Below, one piece after another: positions 24,822 to 35,410 of a stretch of 64,000 nucleotides of DNA. A program made the position numbers and the translations under genes. Under the pieces are notes generated by a model. It was not told the DNA's origin, ran no database searches, and saw only the letters and a list, made by a program, of their open reading frames with translations. Each line of letters starts with the position of its first letter. Position 1 is the stretch's first letter. This DNA comes from Colletotrichum lupini (taxonomy: Eukaryota; Ascomycota; Sordariomycetes; Glomerellales; Glomerellaceae), in contig NC_064682.1 of the NCBI RefSeq assembly GCF_023278565.1, positions 62,001 through 126,000 of the forward strand. The letters are read 5' to 3'.

Positions 24822-26502
24822 TTAAAAGACTGCGATCTCAACACCTCGAGCCTTAGCAGCTTCTTCTATGTCAAATGTATCAGTTCCCTCCCTAGATGCT
24901 TCTTCAAGGACCTCGTCAACTATATTTATGAGCCGAAATGAGTCTTTCCTCAAGAACGATGGCCGCACATCGTCGAAAACCTGCTTCCACTCTGGATGAG
25001 CATTTAGGATGGGGACTTCGAGGCTGCCTATCACTAAAGGATACATGAGCCCGTTGTGAACCAGAAGGTGGTGGTTGGCGGGCATTTCAACTGCCCTGTA
25101 TAGTGCGTAAACCGATGCCGCCAAACGACACATGACGACTTCTCTTGACGGGAATGATGTCAGGTCACCTGAGTGAGGTCCCGGCCGGTTCTCATCATCG
25201 GACGATGCCAACTTTCTTCTGGATCGGTATAATCGCCTCACATGTAAGACCGCTGTATACCGCCAGCAGTCCCAAAGCATGCATTGGGCATGCTCACCAA
25301 TCTCTCCCGGCCAAGTCCAGAGCTGGGATTCTATGTCACTCGCGCTGCTCTCCCTCATATCAGCGAGAATATCTAGTAGCGATCTGGGCAGTCCCGATAC
25401 GGTCTCTACCCCACCGAGCCTACCGCCTTTCCAAGAATCTTGGACTTTTCGTAGGTGGCGCCAAACATTCATGCTCGGTGTTATTCGACCAATCACCATG
25501 ATATCCATGTCCATGATAGACAAGACTTCGATGGAGTGCCGGATGGTGAACTCATGGTCGGCTGAGGGCAGCAGATGACTCAAGTTCGTCTCTAGATGGT
25601 ACAGGCCGGCCATGAGCTGAAGATACATCGTCCAAGGGCGAGCTTGAAGCAGCTACATAATGGCTGTGAGTTAGTAATGGATATCAGATTCGAGACGTTT
25701 GTACGCGTGAGATATGGGTAGCCGATTCGCATACGGCGAAGCTATGCTTTTTCGAGACTTACACATAGACTACAGAGAAGCAGGCCAGCAGAGACAGTGG
25801 ATCCATCGAAGGAGTTGTGTCGGCTTTCTAATTCCGATCGGAAAGTTTGGAGCGCGTGATCGACGTATTCCATTGACGAGACTGAGAAACCGTCGTCTAG
25901 GTATGCTTGGATAGCACCACAGACGATAGCAAATGCTTGGCTTTTCTCTGCCATTGAGACAAAGTGAGATTTCATCCAACCAGAGCTCTCAGTGGTGTAG
26001 AGTCGGTGCATCCCCGCGTTGAGAACTTGCGACAGGGTCAGTACTCGAATACCTATACGTGACAGAGCCAAGCGGCGAATGACTTACATTTCTGGAAAAG
26101 CTGCCGTTTCGGGTCATTGGTGCCGCCGGGCGATGGTGCCAAATATGAGATTTCAGAGTGTGACCCCGGTGTATCTGATTTTTGAGCGGCCCCGGACAGC
26201 TTCGGTGTATCGGCCCCGGGAGATGCTGAGGATGATCCAGTGTGGTGTAGTGGATCTTCAGCGTTCGGCAGATAGCTATCAAAAGTAGTTGAGTTGGCGC
26301 TCGCTTTGTTCGCAGCAAGGTCAGGGATTGCGGCCCCAGCAAATCGACCCCGCGAGGCTATTCCGTTGGTCCACTTGAGTGTGGTGTTATAGCCCTCGCA
26401 CTGAATGCCACGCCTTTGGCATGCTCGGCAATCTGGACGCGTCTCGTCGCATTTCCGTTTCCGCCTCTTACAATTGGAGCATCCTCCCCTAGAGCGACCC
26501 AT
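24822..26502 (-). CDS. Zn2Cys6 transcription factor with fungal-specific regulatory domain
   Basis: There are three exons: 26088-26502, 25763-26052 and 24822-25652. Phases fit and give 511 residues. The DNA-binding cluster is at residues 8-35 with pattern CX2CX6CX6CX2CX6C (GGCSNCKRRKRKCDETRPDC), right at the N-terminus. A Ser/Pro-rich linker follows, then a long helical region (LLLCSLCLLQARPWTMYLQLMAGLYHL) typical of the Fungal_trans_2 class of Zn2Cys6 regulators. The second intron (25653-25762) has a good branch-like ACTAAC. The first intron is only 35 bases (26053-26087), unusually short, although its donor GTAAGT and acceptor TATAG are good. The gene is divergent from the MFS transporter at 27331 and is probably the local pathway regulator. 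Confidence 0.88.
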
Positions 26503-27330
26503 CGATAACCTACTGATGGCTGTCGAGTGAGGTCAGCGTAATCGTTATCTGTTCAAGCCTTGCAGTTGACTGCTCAGCGGAGTTCTCGAAATGGCCGACC
26601 TTGCCGACGATGAATGAAGAATTGAGATTTCAACTTCCCAAGAAAGGCAGACGGGGCCGCGAGCGCATATATATGCCGAATAGGGCATGGCTCAGACGCT
26701 CGATTCTGGGGTCCAAGCAATCATGTTGCAGCTTCATAAATGCGGGGGCGAGGCCGCTAAGACAAATAGAGTTCTCTGTTATCCATGCGGAATGCCCTCG
26801 GAAAGAAAGGGATGAGGGTCCAGCAGGGACTTGCCAGTACATGGCGTCAAGACCTCGTCAGACTTGCTGGTTAGTGTACACTCACAGGGACTGTAATCAA
26901 GTCCCCAGTCCTGTTATCACAACGATATTGGTCATTCTCGCCATGGTCTTCATCGTCTTCGATTACGACCGGGGCTCTCGAAGATTATCATCCTGATCTA
27001 AACGTGGTGCAGGTGCTTCAGTCTCCTATGACTGAAAAGGGTTAACCTGGGCGCGTGGCTTATCGTGGCACACACCAAAATCCCAGCTGTCACACAACTT
27101 CGAGTAGTATCCAGGCCGAAATAGAAGTCTCCTGAGAAGGTCAACTTACCTTCGTATTTTATATTAAATGCCCGTTGCCTGCTCGACTCATTGCTGTGTC
27201 TGCATCAAATGCGACAATATTCTAGGCTGGTTCCTAAACGCAACAGCACCTCACCACATCTAGCCCATAAGCCCACTATTGTTTGTGTCTCTTTCTGCTC
27301 TCGCCTCAACGCTGTGGTAGAGAGTTCCCG
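26503..27330. other. Divergent promoter region between regulator and MFS transporter
   Basis: This 0.83-kb gap lies between the start codons of the Zn2Cys6 gene and the transporter. A plus-strand frame at 26601-26996 and its minus-strand counterpart have no domain signature and are taken as chance. The shared promoter region would be the natural place for the regulator to bind, but I cannot point to a definite operator. Confidence 0.45.
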
Positions 27331-29332
27331 ATGGACGTCCCAGCAGTGACAATGGCTCAACATACACCCCTTCCTCCGGGAACAGTTCACTTGCTCAATT
27401 GTATGCCTCTTACTCGAAGTCTTTGAAGTCCTGTGCTGACGTCTGCGTTCTACCCCAGATGAGGACGCTACAGAGTCCCCAATATTTGTTCTATCCCCAA
27501 CTCCATCGTCAGACCCGAACGACCCACTGGTACGGATTCTGCTGTTTGCGATGCTCCGGTAATGACATCTTCTTACTCTTTGAATGCGTGAAATAGAACT
27601 GGAGCAAATGGAGAAAGTATCTTAACTACAGTCTTGCCATGGGCGTCACCGTGGCCGCTTTCACCAAGTACGTTAGAGCCACATCGGTTTTCCAATCCAT
27701 CTGTTGCCCTTCGCGGACCAACTCCCCGGCTGACGATTTGTTTGCTTTCCTCCATAGCCTCTCGATCCAAACCGTCTTCTGGCAACAGATGACCGTTGAT
27801 CTCGATGTGTCTATCAACCAACTCAGCAACGCGCAGTCCGCTCAGCTTGCAGGACTTGCCACAGGCTGCATTTTCTTCATTCCGTTCACAATCAAGTATG
27901 GTCGTCGCTTAACGTACTTAGTTTCCACAGCGATTCTTGCTGCAGCAGCGTGGTGGACATCTTCTATGCATTCATACGCAGAACTTATTGCCACAGCTGT
28001 AATCACGGGACTAGCTGGCGCTATAAACGAGACCGCGGTGCAAATGACTGTAATACTTATCAAAATCCCCTAGTCTTATCTCGCCTTTTCGCTAATGATT
28101 CTTTCCTGGCACAGATTGCCGATATTTTCTTCGTTCACCAGCGAGGTTCTGCCAACGGTCTCTATTTTACTGCCGTAATGGCAGGAAGCTTTTTGACGCC
28201 TTTGGCTGCCGGCTCCCAAGCCGTGACTCAGGGATGGCGCTGGTCATACTACGCCCTCTCTATCTCTCTGACAGTTCTCTTCTTCATGTTTGTTTTCTTG
28301 TATGAAGAGACCAAATATATTCCCATAAGCCTCGGCGAAAGCGACCTTACAGACGACAACTCACCGATTGGCGGGAATGATATGGCAAAAGTCAGAAGCC
28401 TTGATAAAGGCGGTCTGGAGCTGAACTACATGCGGTCCAATCCCGCTACGGATGTCCCACTGAATTCTTACCGCGAACGCATGCGATTATTGACACCAAC
28501 CTCGGAATCCTTACTGCGAGTTTTCATCTTGCCACTTCATGTCATTACTCTTCCACACGTCATGTTCACTGCTCTACAGTTTGCATCCGGTGTATGCTGG
28601 TTAGTACTGTTCATGTCGGTTGTATCCGTCGTCTTTTCTGCGCCCCCCTACAATTTCAATACTGCAGCAATCGGATATATGAACCTCGGACCTTTTGTTG
28701 GAAACATTTTCGGCAGTATTTACGGCGGACCTTTAGCAGACTGGACTGTTTTGCGCTTGGCTAAGAGGAATGGGGGCGTTTTCGAGCCGGAAATGCGACT
28801 GTATCCCTTATTTCTACCCGTGATCACGATGGCTGGTGGTATTGTCATGTTTGGAGTCACCGCGGATCGAGTAAGTCACCTTTGCGCCACATGTCTTCTT
28901 TTGCTCCATCGACTGGTTAAACTAACAGCTCTAGGGAATGCATTGGATCTTCCCTAGCATCGGCGGCGCACTATTCGCATTTGGCCTTGGTGCAAATGGA
29001 GACATCACCTTTACATTTGTTATTGATACTTATCGAGAGGTGAATGCATCAATATTCGATTCAATGACTTTGACTAACATATGGTTCCACAGCTGACTGC
29101 CGAAGCCTTTGTTGGTGTCGCATTTGTTCGTAATGCTGTCAGCGTAGATGTCCCTTCGGCGCTTGTGCCCTGGATGTCAAACATGGGCCTTACCAATATG
29201 TACATTCTGAGTGGGGTTATCTCTCTTCTCATCGGTCTTTTGTATGTTCCTATGATCATCTGGGGCAAGCGCATTCGCACCATTCTGGCTCCCCGATACT
29301 TGCGACTTGTGGAGAGGCGCATGCAGATTTAG
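27331..29332 (+). CDS. MFS transporter (DHA1-like)
   Basis: There are seven exons: 27331-27400, 27459-27529, 27597-27667, 27758-28049, 28115-28870, 28935-29039 and 29093-29332. All phases are consistent, giving 534 residues. The hydrophilic N-terminus ends in DPLNWSKWRKYLNYSLA, a hallmark at the start of transmembrane segment 1 in fungal drug:H+ antiporter-like MFS proteins. KYGRRLTYL after segment 2 is the MFS loop 2-3 motif. A long charged cytoplasmic loop (about residues 250-310) divides two blocks of about six membrane segments each. The C-terminal helix region ends in WGKRIRTILAPRYL. It should move a small organic molecule across the plasma membrane; the substrate cannot be read from sequence. 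It lies between the Zn2Cys6 regulator and the DUF3237 and amidase genes, which suggests uptake or export of an amide-type compound. An alternative ATG seven codons downstream (27352) is in frame. Confidence 0.88.
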
Positions 29333-29616
29333 TGTGCTGAGTACGTGTATCTTATTTTGCCAGCCTGACCAGAGGTTTGCTTGTATGTACGAACTTTGGC
29401 ACCACTCCCGAGTATGGCAAGAATTTAGATTCCGTCTTTCTAGTTTTTACAGAATACTTCTGCGTTTTAAATTGTTCAACTTGGCTGGGCTCGTCGTGGT
29501 TGACCTGGTGTCTCACTACATTTACACAAGCAGCTATGAGATAAGTCGAAGTCTTTGTTTGTTTGCTGGATACCTACATATAGTGGCCAGATCTACAATT
29601 CTGCACACTATCCAGG

Positions 29617-30262
29617 TCAAAGCTTTTCTGCCAGTACGCCAGGGAAGTTTGTGAGTCGATAGCAGTCGATGATAGGGCGCCCCTCAAACATGGTCATTAC
29701 CCCGAGTGCTACCACAGCGTTCATCCAGTCGTAAGGGCTTCCCCCTGGTGCTTCAAACCTAATGTGCGTGAAGTACTCAACGTCATCCTGACTGATTGAA
29801 GATCGAGGCGATTTGTCTGTTCGACCAGGGCCAGTGCGGAAAACACCCTGGGCGTTGACGAGGATGAAGACACCATCATCAGTCTGGAGAGTATACATGG
29901 CATGCAACCTTGAGAACGCCTAGAGAGCGGTAAGCCGTATGAACTTCCCTTCATGGGTGACTTGTTTGCACCGTGCTAACCTTGTCAGGCCTAATGCGCT
30001 CGGCCCAATCTGCACCACTTCTTTCCACAATCTTGCCCGTGATCCTAGGGCCTTTGACTGACCCGCTCAAGATAGGCAGAACAAGACGAGTGACGCCCGT
30101 GTTATCAACGTTTGCAATTTCGGACACGTTGGGGTCCATATCGCAGACGATACGATAGATGAAGTCCAGATGTGGCATGCGCATGGATGGCACAGCGACT
30201 CCACTTGGCGAGAAGGCGTTTCCGGGGGAGGGGGCATGATCGGAGCTTCTCGCGGGTGCCAT
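29617..30262 (-). CDS. DUF3237 family protein
   Basis: There are two exons, 29981-30262 and 29617-29919, with a 61-base intron in phase 0, giving 194 residues. The ATG at 30262 is the only true ATG before the conserved region. The family pattern is visible: PHLDFIYRIVCDM near residue 30, LVLPILSGSVKGPRITGKIV, then the conserved GADW and a TLQTDDGVFILVNAQGVF strand, followed by YFTHIRFEAPGG and YDWMN. DUF3237 proteins are small beta-barrel proteins of unresolved biochemical function, often encoded in catabolic and secondary-metabolite clusters. This one is divergent from the amidase (30862) and converges with the MFS gene. No signal peptide or membrane segment is seen, so it is probably cytosolic. 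Confidence 0.85.
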
Positions 30263-30861
30263 GACTAGGATGTAAGTTGAGCGCGGGTCGACCTGCCGAA
30301 TGTATCCTGGATCGAAGTAAGTAGATGGAGAATCGAACTGTGAATGGCTTTTGGTATTGGCACGACGTGCTGAGACATGTGCCGAATGCTCGAGGCGGAG
30401 TTTTAAATAGTTATTCACAATCAATGTATTCGCAGGCTGATAAGAGGGGGTTTGTTACGCAATTGTTGCAGAGTCGAAAGAGCTGTCACCCATCCATCTC
30501 CCGAGCGCAGATGCCGACTCCTCAGAATTATAAGCCTAAGTACGCATCAGTCTTTCGACTCCCGGCAGCCGACGGCATCGGCAACTCTGCCAGCCAAGAT
30601 CTGGCGGCATCTCCTTCCCCATTGGGCCATTGGACGCGCCAACAAGCCGCCCGGGATGCGTGCCATCGTCCGCAATTCCGGCGACGTTTCTAGCATCAAG
30701 GTGCATTGGGGTTGAAAAGAAGACAACACAGTCCAGTTTTCTCCTCTGTCTCTTGCCCTCGGTCTACTCGACTATCGCATCCAAATCTAAACAATAGCGC
30801 ATGCAACCTATGAAACCTCTTTCTTCCACGATACCTTCTGAACCTATAAGGCGTAGTATCA
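30263..30861. other. Divergent promoter region between DUF3237 gene and amidase
   Basis: This 0.6-kb gap lies between two divergent start codons. Overlapping short frames (30325-30729) show no domain. It presumably holds both promoters. Confidence 0.45.
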
Positions 30862-32815
30862 ATGCCCGCGGTAATGGAATGGGAAGCGATTGCTTCTCGT
30901 CACCGGTTGGAGCAACAGCGGAACATACCTCAGGAATGGAGAATCTCTGATGATCAGCTAGCCAAGCTTCGAGGCAAGGGAACTGCCGAAGAAGGTCGAC
31001 TAATAGCCCAAGATGTTGCTCGGAAATCAGCGTTGATGACGGGAAAGGAACTCGACATCACAGAGTGCTACAACGCGCGAGAGTTGCTCGACAAGATTCA
31101 TCACAAGAAACTCACATCGGAAGAAGTGGCAGTGGCGTTTTGCAAGCGCGCTGCTCTCGCTCAACAGCTTGTAAGGACATTTCCATCTCGCTCCGTCACC
31201 GTAGGTTGTGGCTGAGCTCCCGAACGCCGAATCACATGTACTGACATCTTCTAGACTTCTTGCTTAACTGAAATATTCTTCGATGAAGGAATCAAGAGGG
31301 CTCGAGAACTTGACCAGCACCTAGAGCGTACTGGAGAGCTCGTAGGGCCACTGCACGGCCTACCAATTAGCCTCAAGGTATCCCCATCCGGAAAACTTGT
31401 CCGCCTGTTTGGCCTGTAGAACTGATGAATTTAGGATTCTTTCGTCGTTAGAGGTCATTACGCTACTGTCGGTTATGTCGAGTTTTTGAAAAGGCCACTG
31501 CCTACTTCTAACTCGGCGATGGTCGATCTCCTAGTGGACGCTGGAGCCGTCCTATTCTGTAAAACGAACGTTCCGCAGACCATGATGGTTCGTGACCTGC
31601 TGATCTGTATCGATCAAAAGTTTTGGTCGAGTGTATATTGACGAGATTTAAATAGACTGCCGACTCGGAGAACAACATTTTCGGTCGAACTTTGAATCCG
31701 CACAAGACGATTCTTACCGCCGGCGGTTCAACCGGTGGTGAGGGAGCTCTTGTAGCATTCAGAGGCTCAGTATTAGGCGTTGGCTCCGATATTGCAGGAT
31801 CAATCCGGATCCCCTCACTTTGTTGCGGCATTTATGGCTTCAAGCCCACAGCGGATCGAACGCCGTTTGGAGGGCAAGCTAACTATCCCTTCCGCAAACT
31901 CCAGCTTCCTGGAGTCACCCCTGTCGCTGGGCCGATGGCAAATTCAGTTGATGATCTCAGTTTGTTCATGGAAACAGTGATCGGTCGTCGGCCTTGGCAT
32001 TATGACGCATCTGCAGTCAACGCCCCCTGGAGAAGCTCCTATGGAAGCAACAAGACCCTGACCATCGGTATCCTTCCCGAAGATCCGGAATATCCCTTGC
32101 AGCCGCCTGTTCGACGAGCGCTTCAAGACGCAGTCTCAAAATTGACTGGTGCAGGGCACAGTATCGTCAAATTACCAGCAAACCCCGCTTGCAGTGCCAG
32201 TGTTGGTGGAAAGCTGGGATTCCATTACTTCGGGCTAGGATCTTCCGGTCTGGATGCCCTGGCGAGTGAGATTGGTGAACCACTGGTACATTCAGTGAAA
32301 CGAGGCGTTCATCCTTTCACAACTTCAAAGCCTCTTATTTCAACGGAGCTGGACACAGTACACCAACTGGATGAATTTCTTGGCTTACAGGCTTCTTATG
32401 CCAACAGCTGGAAGAACATTTGGACCGAGTATCACCTCGATGTTGTCGTCGGCCCCGGAGCAATCAGCACCGCGGTCCCCCACGATACCTATAGCATCCC
32501 TGTCTACACCTTGATGTGGAATGTGTTAGACGTAAGCCAGTGCAATCACCTCTCTGCAGCCAACAATTCAACTAACTGTGGGGGGGCAGTATCCAGCAGG
32601 GATAATACCATATGGGGTATCCTCCAAGACGAGAGATCCCAACTACCAGAAAGCGGCCTCAAATTTTGAAGCGGACTGTAAGTACTGTGCGTTCTAATTC
32701 TGCTGTTCTTCTCGTGCCTAGTGCTAAACCGAACACAGATGATCCAGAAGCAACCGACGGCGCCCGTGTTCGCTTCAAGTCATTGCTCCTCGATTTTATG
32801 ATGAAGAGTGTTTAA
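30862..32815 (+). CDS. Amidase (amidase signature family), frameshifted near C-terminus
   Basis: There are six exons: 30862-31170, 31255-31377, 31435-31587, 31656-32531, 32590-32677 and 32739-32815, giving 541 residues as read. The Ser-cisSer-Lys triad is present: Lys144 in GLPISLKD, Ser220 in TAGGSTGGEGA and Ser244 in VGSDIAGSIRIPS. The spacing is the same as in known family members. It resembles fungal acetamidase-type enzymes that hydrolyse amides to acid and ammonia, probably in the cytosol. The donor after exon 3 (GTTCGT) is weak. In the last exon the frame shifts. After DPEATDG the reading continues as ARVRFKSLL and stops at 32813, while the next frame gives a typical amidase C-terminus (VIAPRFYDEECLNAMRII) ending at 32853. 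One base appears to be missing between about 32760 and 32778. The catalytic core is untouched, so partial activity is possible. Confidence 0.87.
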
Positions 32816-32920
32816 ACGCCATGAGAATCATTGACAGAGACATACAAGCATGAAAGTGAGCGATGAATGTGCGGGATACTTGTCTTTTTTCTGTAGAGAC
32901 ACGAAATATCAAATTCTTTC

Positions 32921-34537
32921 TCAAGTGCTTTTTGATGATCCAAGAGTTTCCTCGGCGGCAGTGTCACCACCACCACCGCAGCCAATACCATGGCGCTGAC
33001 GGAATTTTTCTAGCCATTCGGGATTATCTGCAACAGTCTGATTCCATTCGTCGTCGCAGTCGTAAATCACACGCCTCGACTCTTGTCTAAGCATTTCGTC
33101 TGTGATGTCGAACCCTTGAGAGAGGCGCTCCTTTACAAAATGCCTCAAATGTTGCTCCAGGATCTCTGTGAAAGCTTTTGACGTTGCTGCCCTGGATCTG
33201 AGGATTGATTCTGACAGTAAAGACGTCGCAGTATCTATTGCAGCGGTCTTCTTTCCATTTTCTTGTTGTGACTCAAGTGTACGAGACGATCTCTGAGCAA
33301 AATGGTCTCTGGTGCTCTGATTCGTGACTGAAAATGGGACAACACTCAGCGACTCTGAACCTATGAGGTAGGGAGGCAGGGCATGCACGACCTGCTGCGC
33401 AATTGTTGGACTGAATCCGTGTTCTCCCTTCCAGTCTTTTATCATTGCACCATGGCGAAAGTGGTTGGCGAGATGGTCAACGCGTTTGTTCCAAGTCATG
33501 AACTCCACGTCACAGAACCCGCATCGAGAAGAGATCCGCACAGCTTCAGCCTTCCATCCATCGAATCGAGGCATTATGTCTAGTTTGTGCATAACGCGGA
33601 GGTGTTGAACAAGATGATCTTTCCTTCCAAATGATCGTGCTTCCATCGGTCGGTCGTAGCATGCTTTATGGTTGTGACCATCAAGATATTCTTCTGACGG
33701 GTCTACCTCGCTGCAGTACGCACAATGAGGTCTGCCAGTCACTGTAGACATGACCGAACCTCCCCGCAGTGCGCAAATCCACGACTCCAGGTTAAGGTGC
33801 CTCGATTTCTCGTGCCGAGCCCAATCATACTTAGTCTTGAAGCTATCGCTGCAGAATGTGCATTTGAAGGGGCGATCGTCTTTCTTGGAAGCGGCGGCTG
33901 CGCGTTTCTTAGACACTCTTCCCCGCCTGGTGCGATCAAGTAAACTTGTTTCGTTCTGTCGACCTCTTGACGTGTCTGATGCTGCTGACCACACTGAGTT
34001 TGCCGACTGTATAGATGAACTGCTCTCGCCACTGCCCAAGCTGGCTTTGGATTCAGTGCGGGCATAATCAGCAACATTCGGTGTTCGACTGACGTCGAGG
34101 CGAGCAGTACTATTCTTCAGCGCGTCATGTATGGCAGTGATGGAGGTTGGTTCATCTTGCGGGGGAGACCTCCTCCACCGCTGCATAGGACTCAATTCCC
34201 CAACGCTTGTAGATACAGGAATTGGTACTGGATTGGCCTGCTTCTCGGAATGCACAAATCGATAACGACTCCGTCTTCTTGGGAGGCCTTTATTCGTGTT
34301 GAACACAGTTTGGCCAACAAGCTCATCATTGGAGGGGATCGGCCAGTTAATGTGGTTTGAACGTCGTAGCCGGAGACTGTAGAGACCACGAGATATCGCC
34401 AAGCGCATAATTCGGATCCACCGCCTCACTGCTTCCGTCATATATCTAGGATATCGGTGTCTCTTGGGGATCGCTATCAGCCGTGGAAAACATCGAAGGC
34501 CAAATCTGGCCAGAGGTGCCAGTCGGGAGGTTATCAT
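32921..34537 (-). CDS. C2H2 zinc-finger protein
   Basis: This is one long open frame of 538 residues. A classical finger lies at residues 226-247 (FKCTFCSDSFKTKYDWARHEKSRH: C226, C229, H242, H247), a divergent Cys/His block at 272-317 and a third finger-like unit at 339-359 (CGFCDVEFMTW...H...H). The N-terminal 220 residues are Ser/Arg-rich and disordered, and the C-terminus has a glycine run. It matches a class of fungal C2H2 proteins presumed to be nuclear DNA-binding regulators. The true 5' end is uncertain. Upstream and overlapping it in another frame (34446-34811) is a protein-like stretch that could be a first exon, so the first 60 residues or so of this reading may be wrong. It is tail-to-tail with the amidase, 105 bases apart. 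Confidence 0.75.
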   Translation of the reverse strand: MITSRLAPLARFGLRCFPRLIAIPKRHRYPRYMTEAVRRWIRIMRLAISRGLYSLRLRRSNHINWPIPSNDELVGQTVFNTNKGLPRRRSRYRFVHSEKQANPVPIPVSTSVGELSPMQRWRRSPPQDEPTSITAIHDALKNSTARLDVSRTPNVADYARTESKASLGSGESSSSIQSANSVWSAASDTSRGRQNETSLLDRTRRGRVSKKRAAAASKKDDRPFKCTFCSDSFKTKYDWARHEKSRHLNLESWICALRGGSVMSTVTGRPHCAYCSEVDPSEEYLDGHNHKACYDRPMEARSFGRKDHLVQHLRVMHKLDIMPRFDGWKAEAVRISSRCGFCDVEFMTWNKRVDHLANHFRHGAMIKDWKGEHGFSPTIAQQVVHALPPYLIGSESLSVVPFSVTNQSTRDHFAQRSSRTLESQQENGKKTAAIDTATSLLSESILRSRAATSKAFTEILEQHLRHFVKERLSQGFDITDEMLRQESRRVIYDCDDEWNQTVADNPEWLEKFRQRHGIGCGGGGDTAAEETLGSSKST

Positions 34538-35208
34538 CCAGCGGAGCGCATCCGGGGTCCAGGCCCGACCCTGCAGTCAGAAAGGGCGGCCCGAAAGTTC
34601 CGCCTGTCGCGGGTTGAGTTCTTGCGAGTCTGTCCAGCGCATTGGGCTGAGGGTGATTCAAGGTTACTTGCTCTGTGACAGCATTCATAGCTTGTGCGGA
34701 TATAAGGCCTCCCTGATATGTCAAAGCGACTTCACCGTCCTGGCCACCGGTGACTTGGGGCATGAGTCTGGGGTGAGTCCCATTGGGCGATGAGCGTGGG
34801 GAGTTCGGCATGCTATCGACATGGCATGACGTGCAAGGGGAGGAAAGATGGCATGCACAGTCATGTCAAAAATCCTCCATTTGCCCTGCTTACCTGAGTG
34901 AGAGCCTCTTACGCGTGAAGATTGATAAGCTCAAAATATATGGACTTCACGCCCTAGGGCGCCAAAAGTTACGGCTGGCACCTATGAAGAGACACGTGAC
35001 ACTCGCAGGTGGACACAGCGTGAACCTTGGCTTGATGTTTGAGTCAAGAGCCCCCTAATGTTCTGCTCAGTTGTTGAGTAACAATACTGGCTAGTATGAT
35101 ACTGGCCGTTGTGGAAGCCTCTTGATGACAAGTACTGGAATGTGTATCAGGGGCCAAAACCACAGGTGCGGTTTCTTCCAGTACCTGTGGCAAGAGTATT
35201 AAAACCTT
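34538..35208. other. 5' flank of the C2H2 gene, possible upstream exon
   Basis: The minus-strand frame 34446-34811 reads MPNSPRSSPNGTHPRLMPQV onward and looks like disordered protein sequence. It may be the real N-terminal exon of the zinc-finger gene. The rest shows no gene. The target duplication ACCTT of copia copy 3 is at 35204-35208. Confidence 0.4.
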
Positions 35209-35410
35209 TGTTAGTATCCCTATTACAGGGTAGTTAGTTCGAACCGTAGTTGACGAAGAGATTAATTAAACTATATGAATATCTGCGTAGGTATAAAAAG
35301 GAGGTTCTAACTGTAGGTTAGGCTAGCTACGATAATCGTAAATAGGGCCCCTAATTAGCCCCTGCGCAGTCGGCTATATACCGCGGTTAAATTAGACTTC
35401 TAATCCGATA
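35209..35410 (-). repeat. 3' LTR of copia copy 3
   Basis: This 202-base LTR starts TGTTAGTATCCC as written and ends CCGATA. It is nearly the same as the left LTR of copy 2. Confidence 0.88.
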
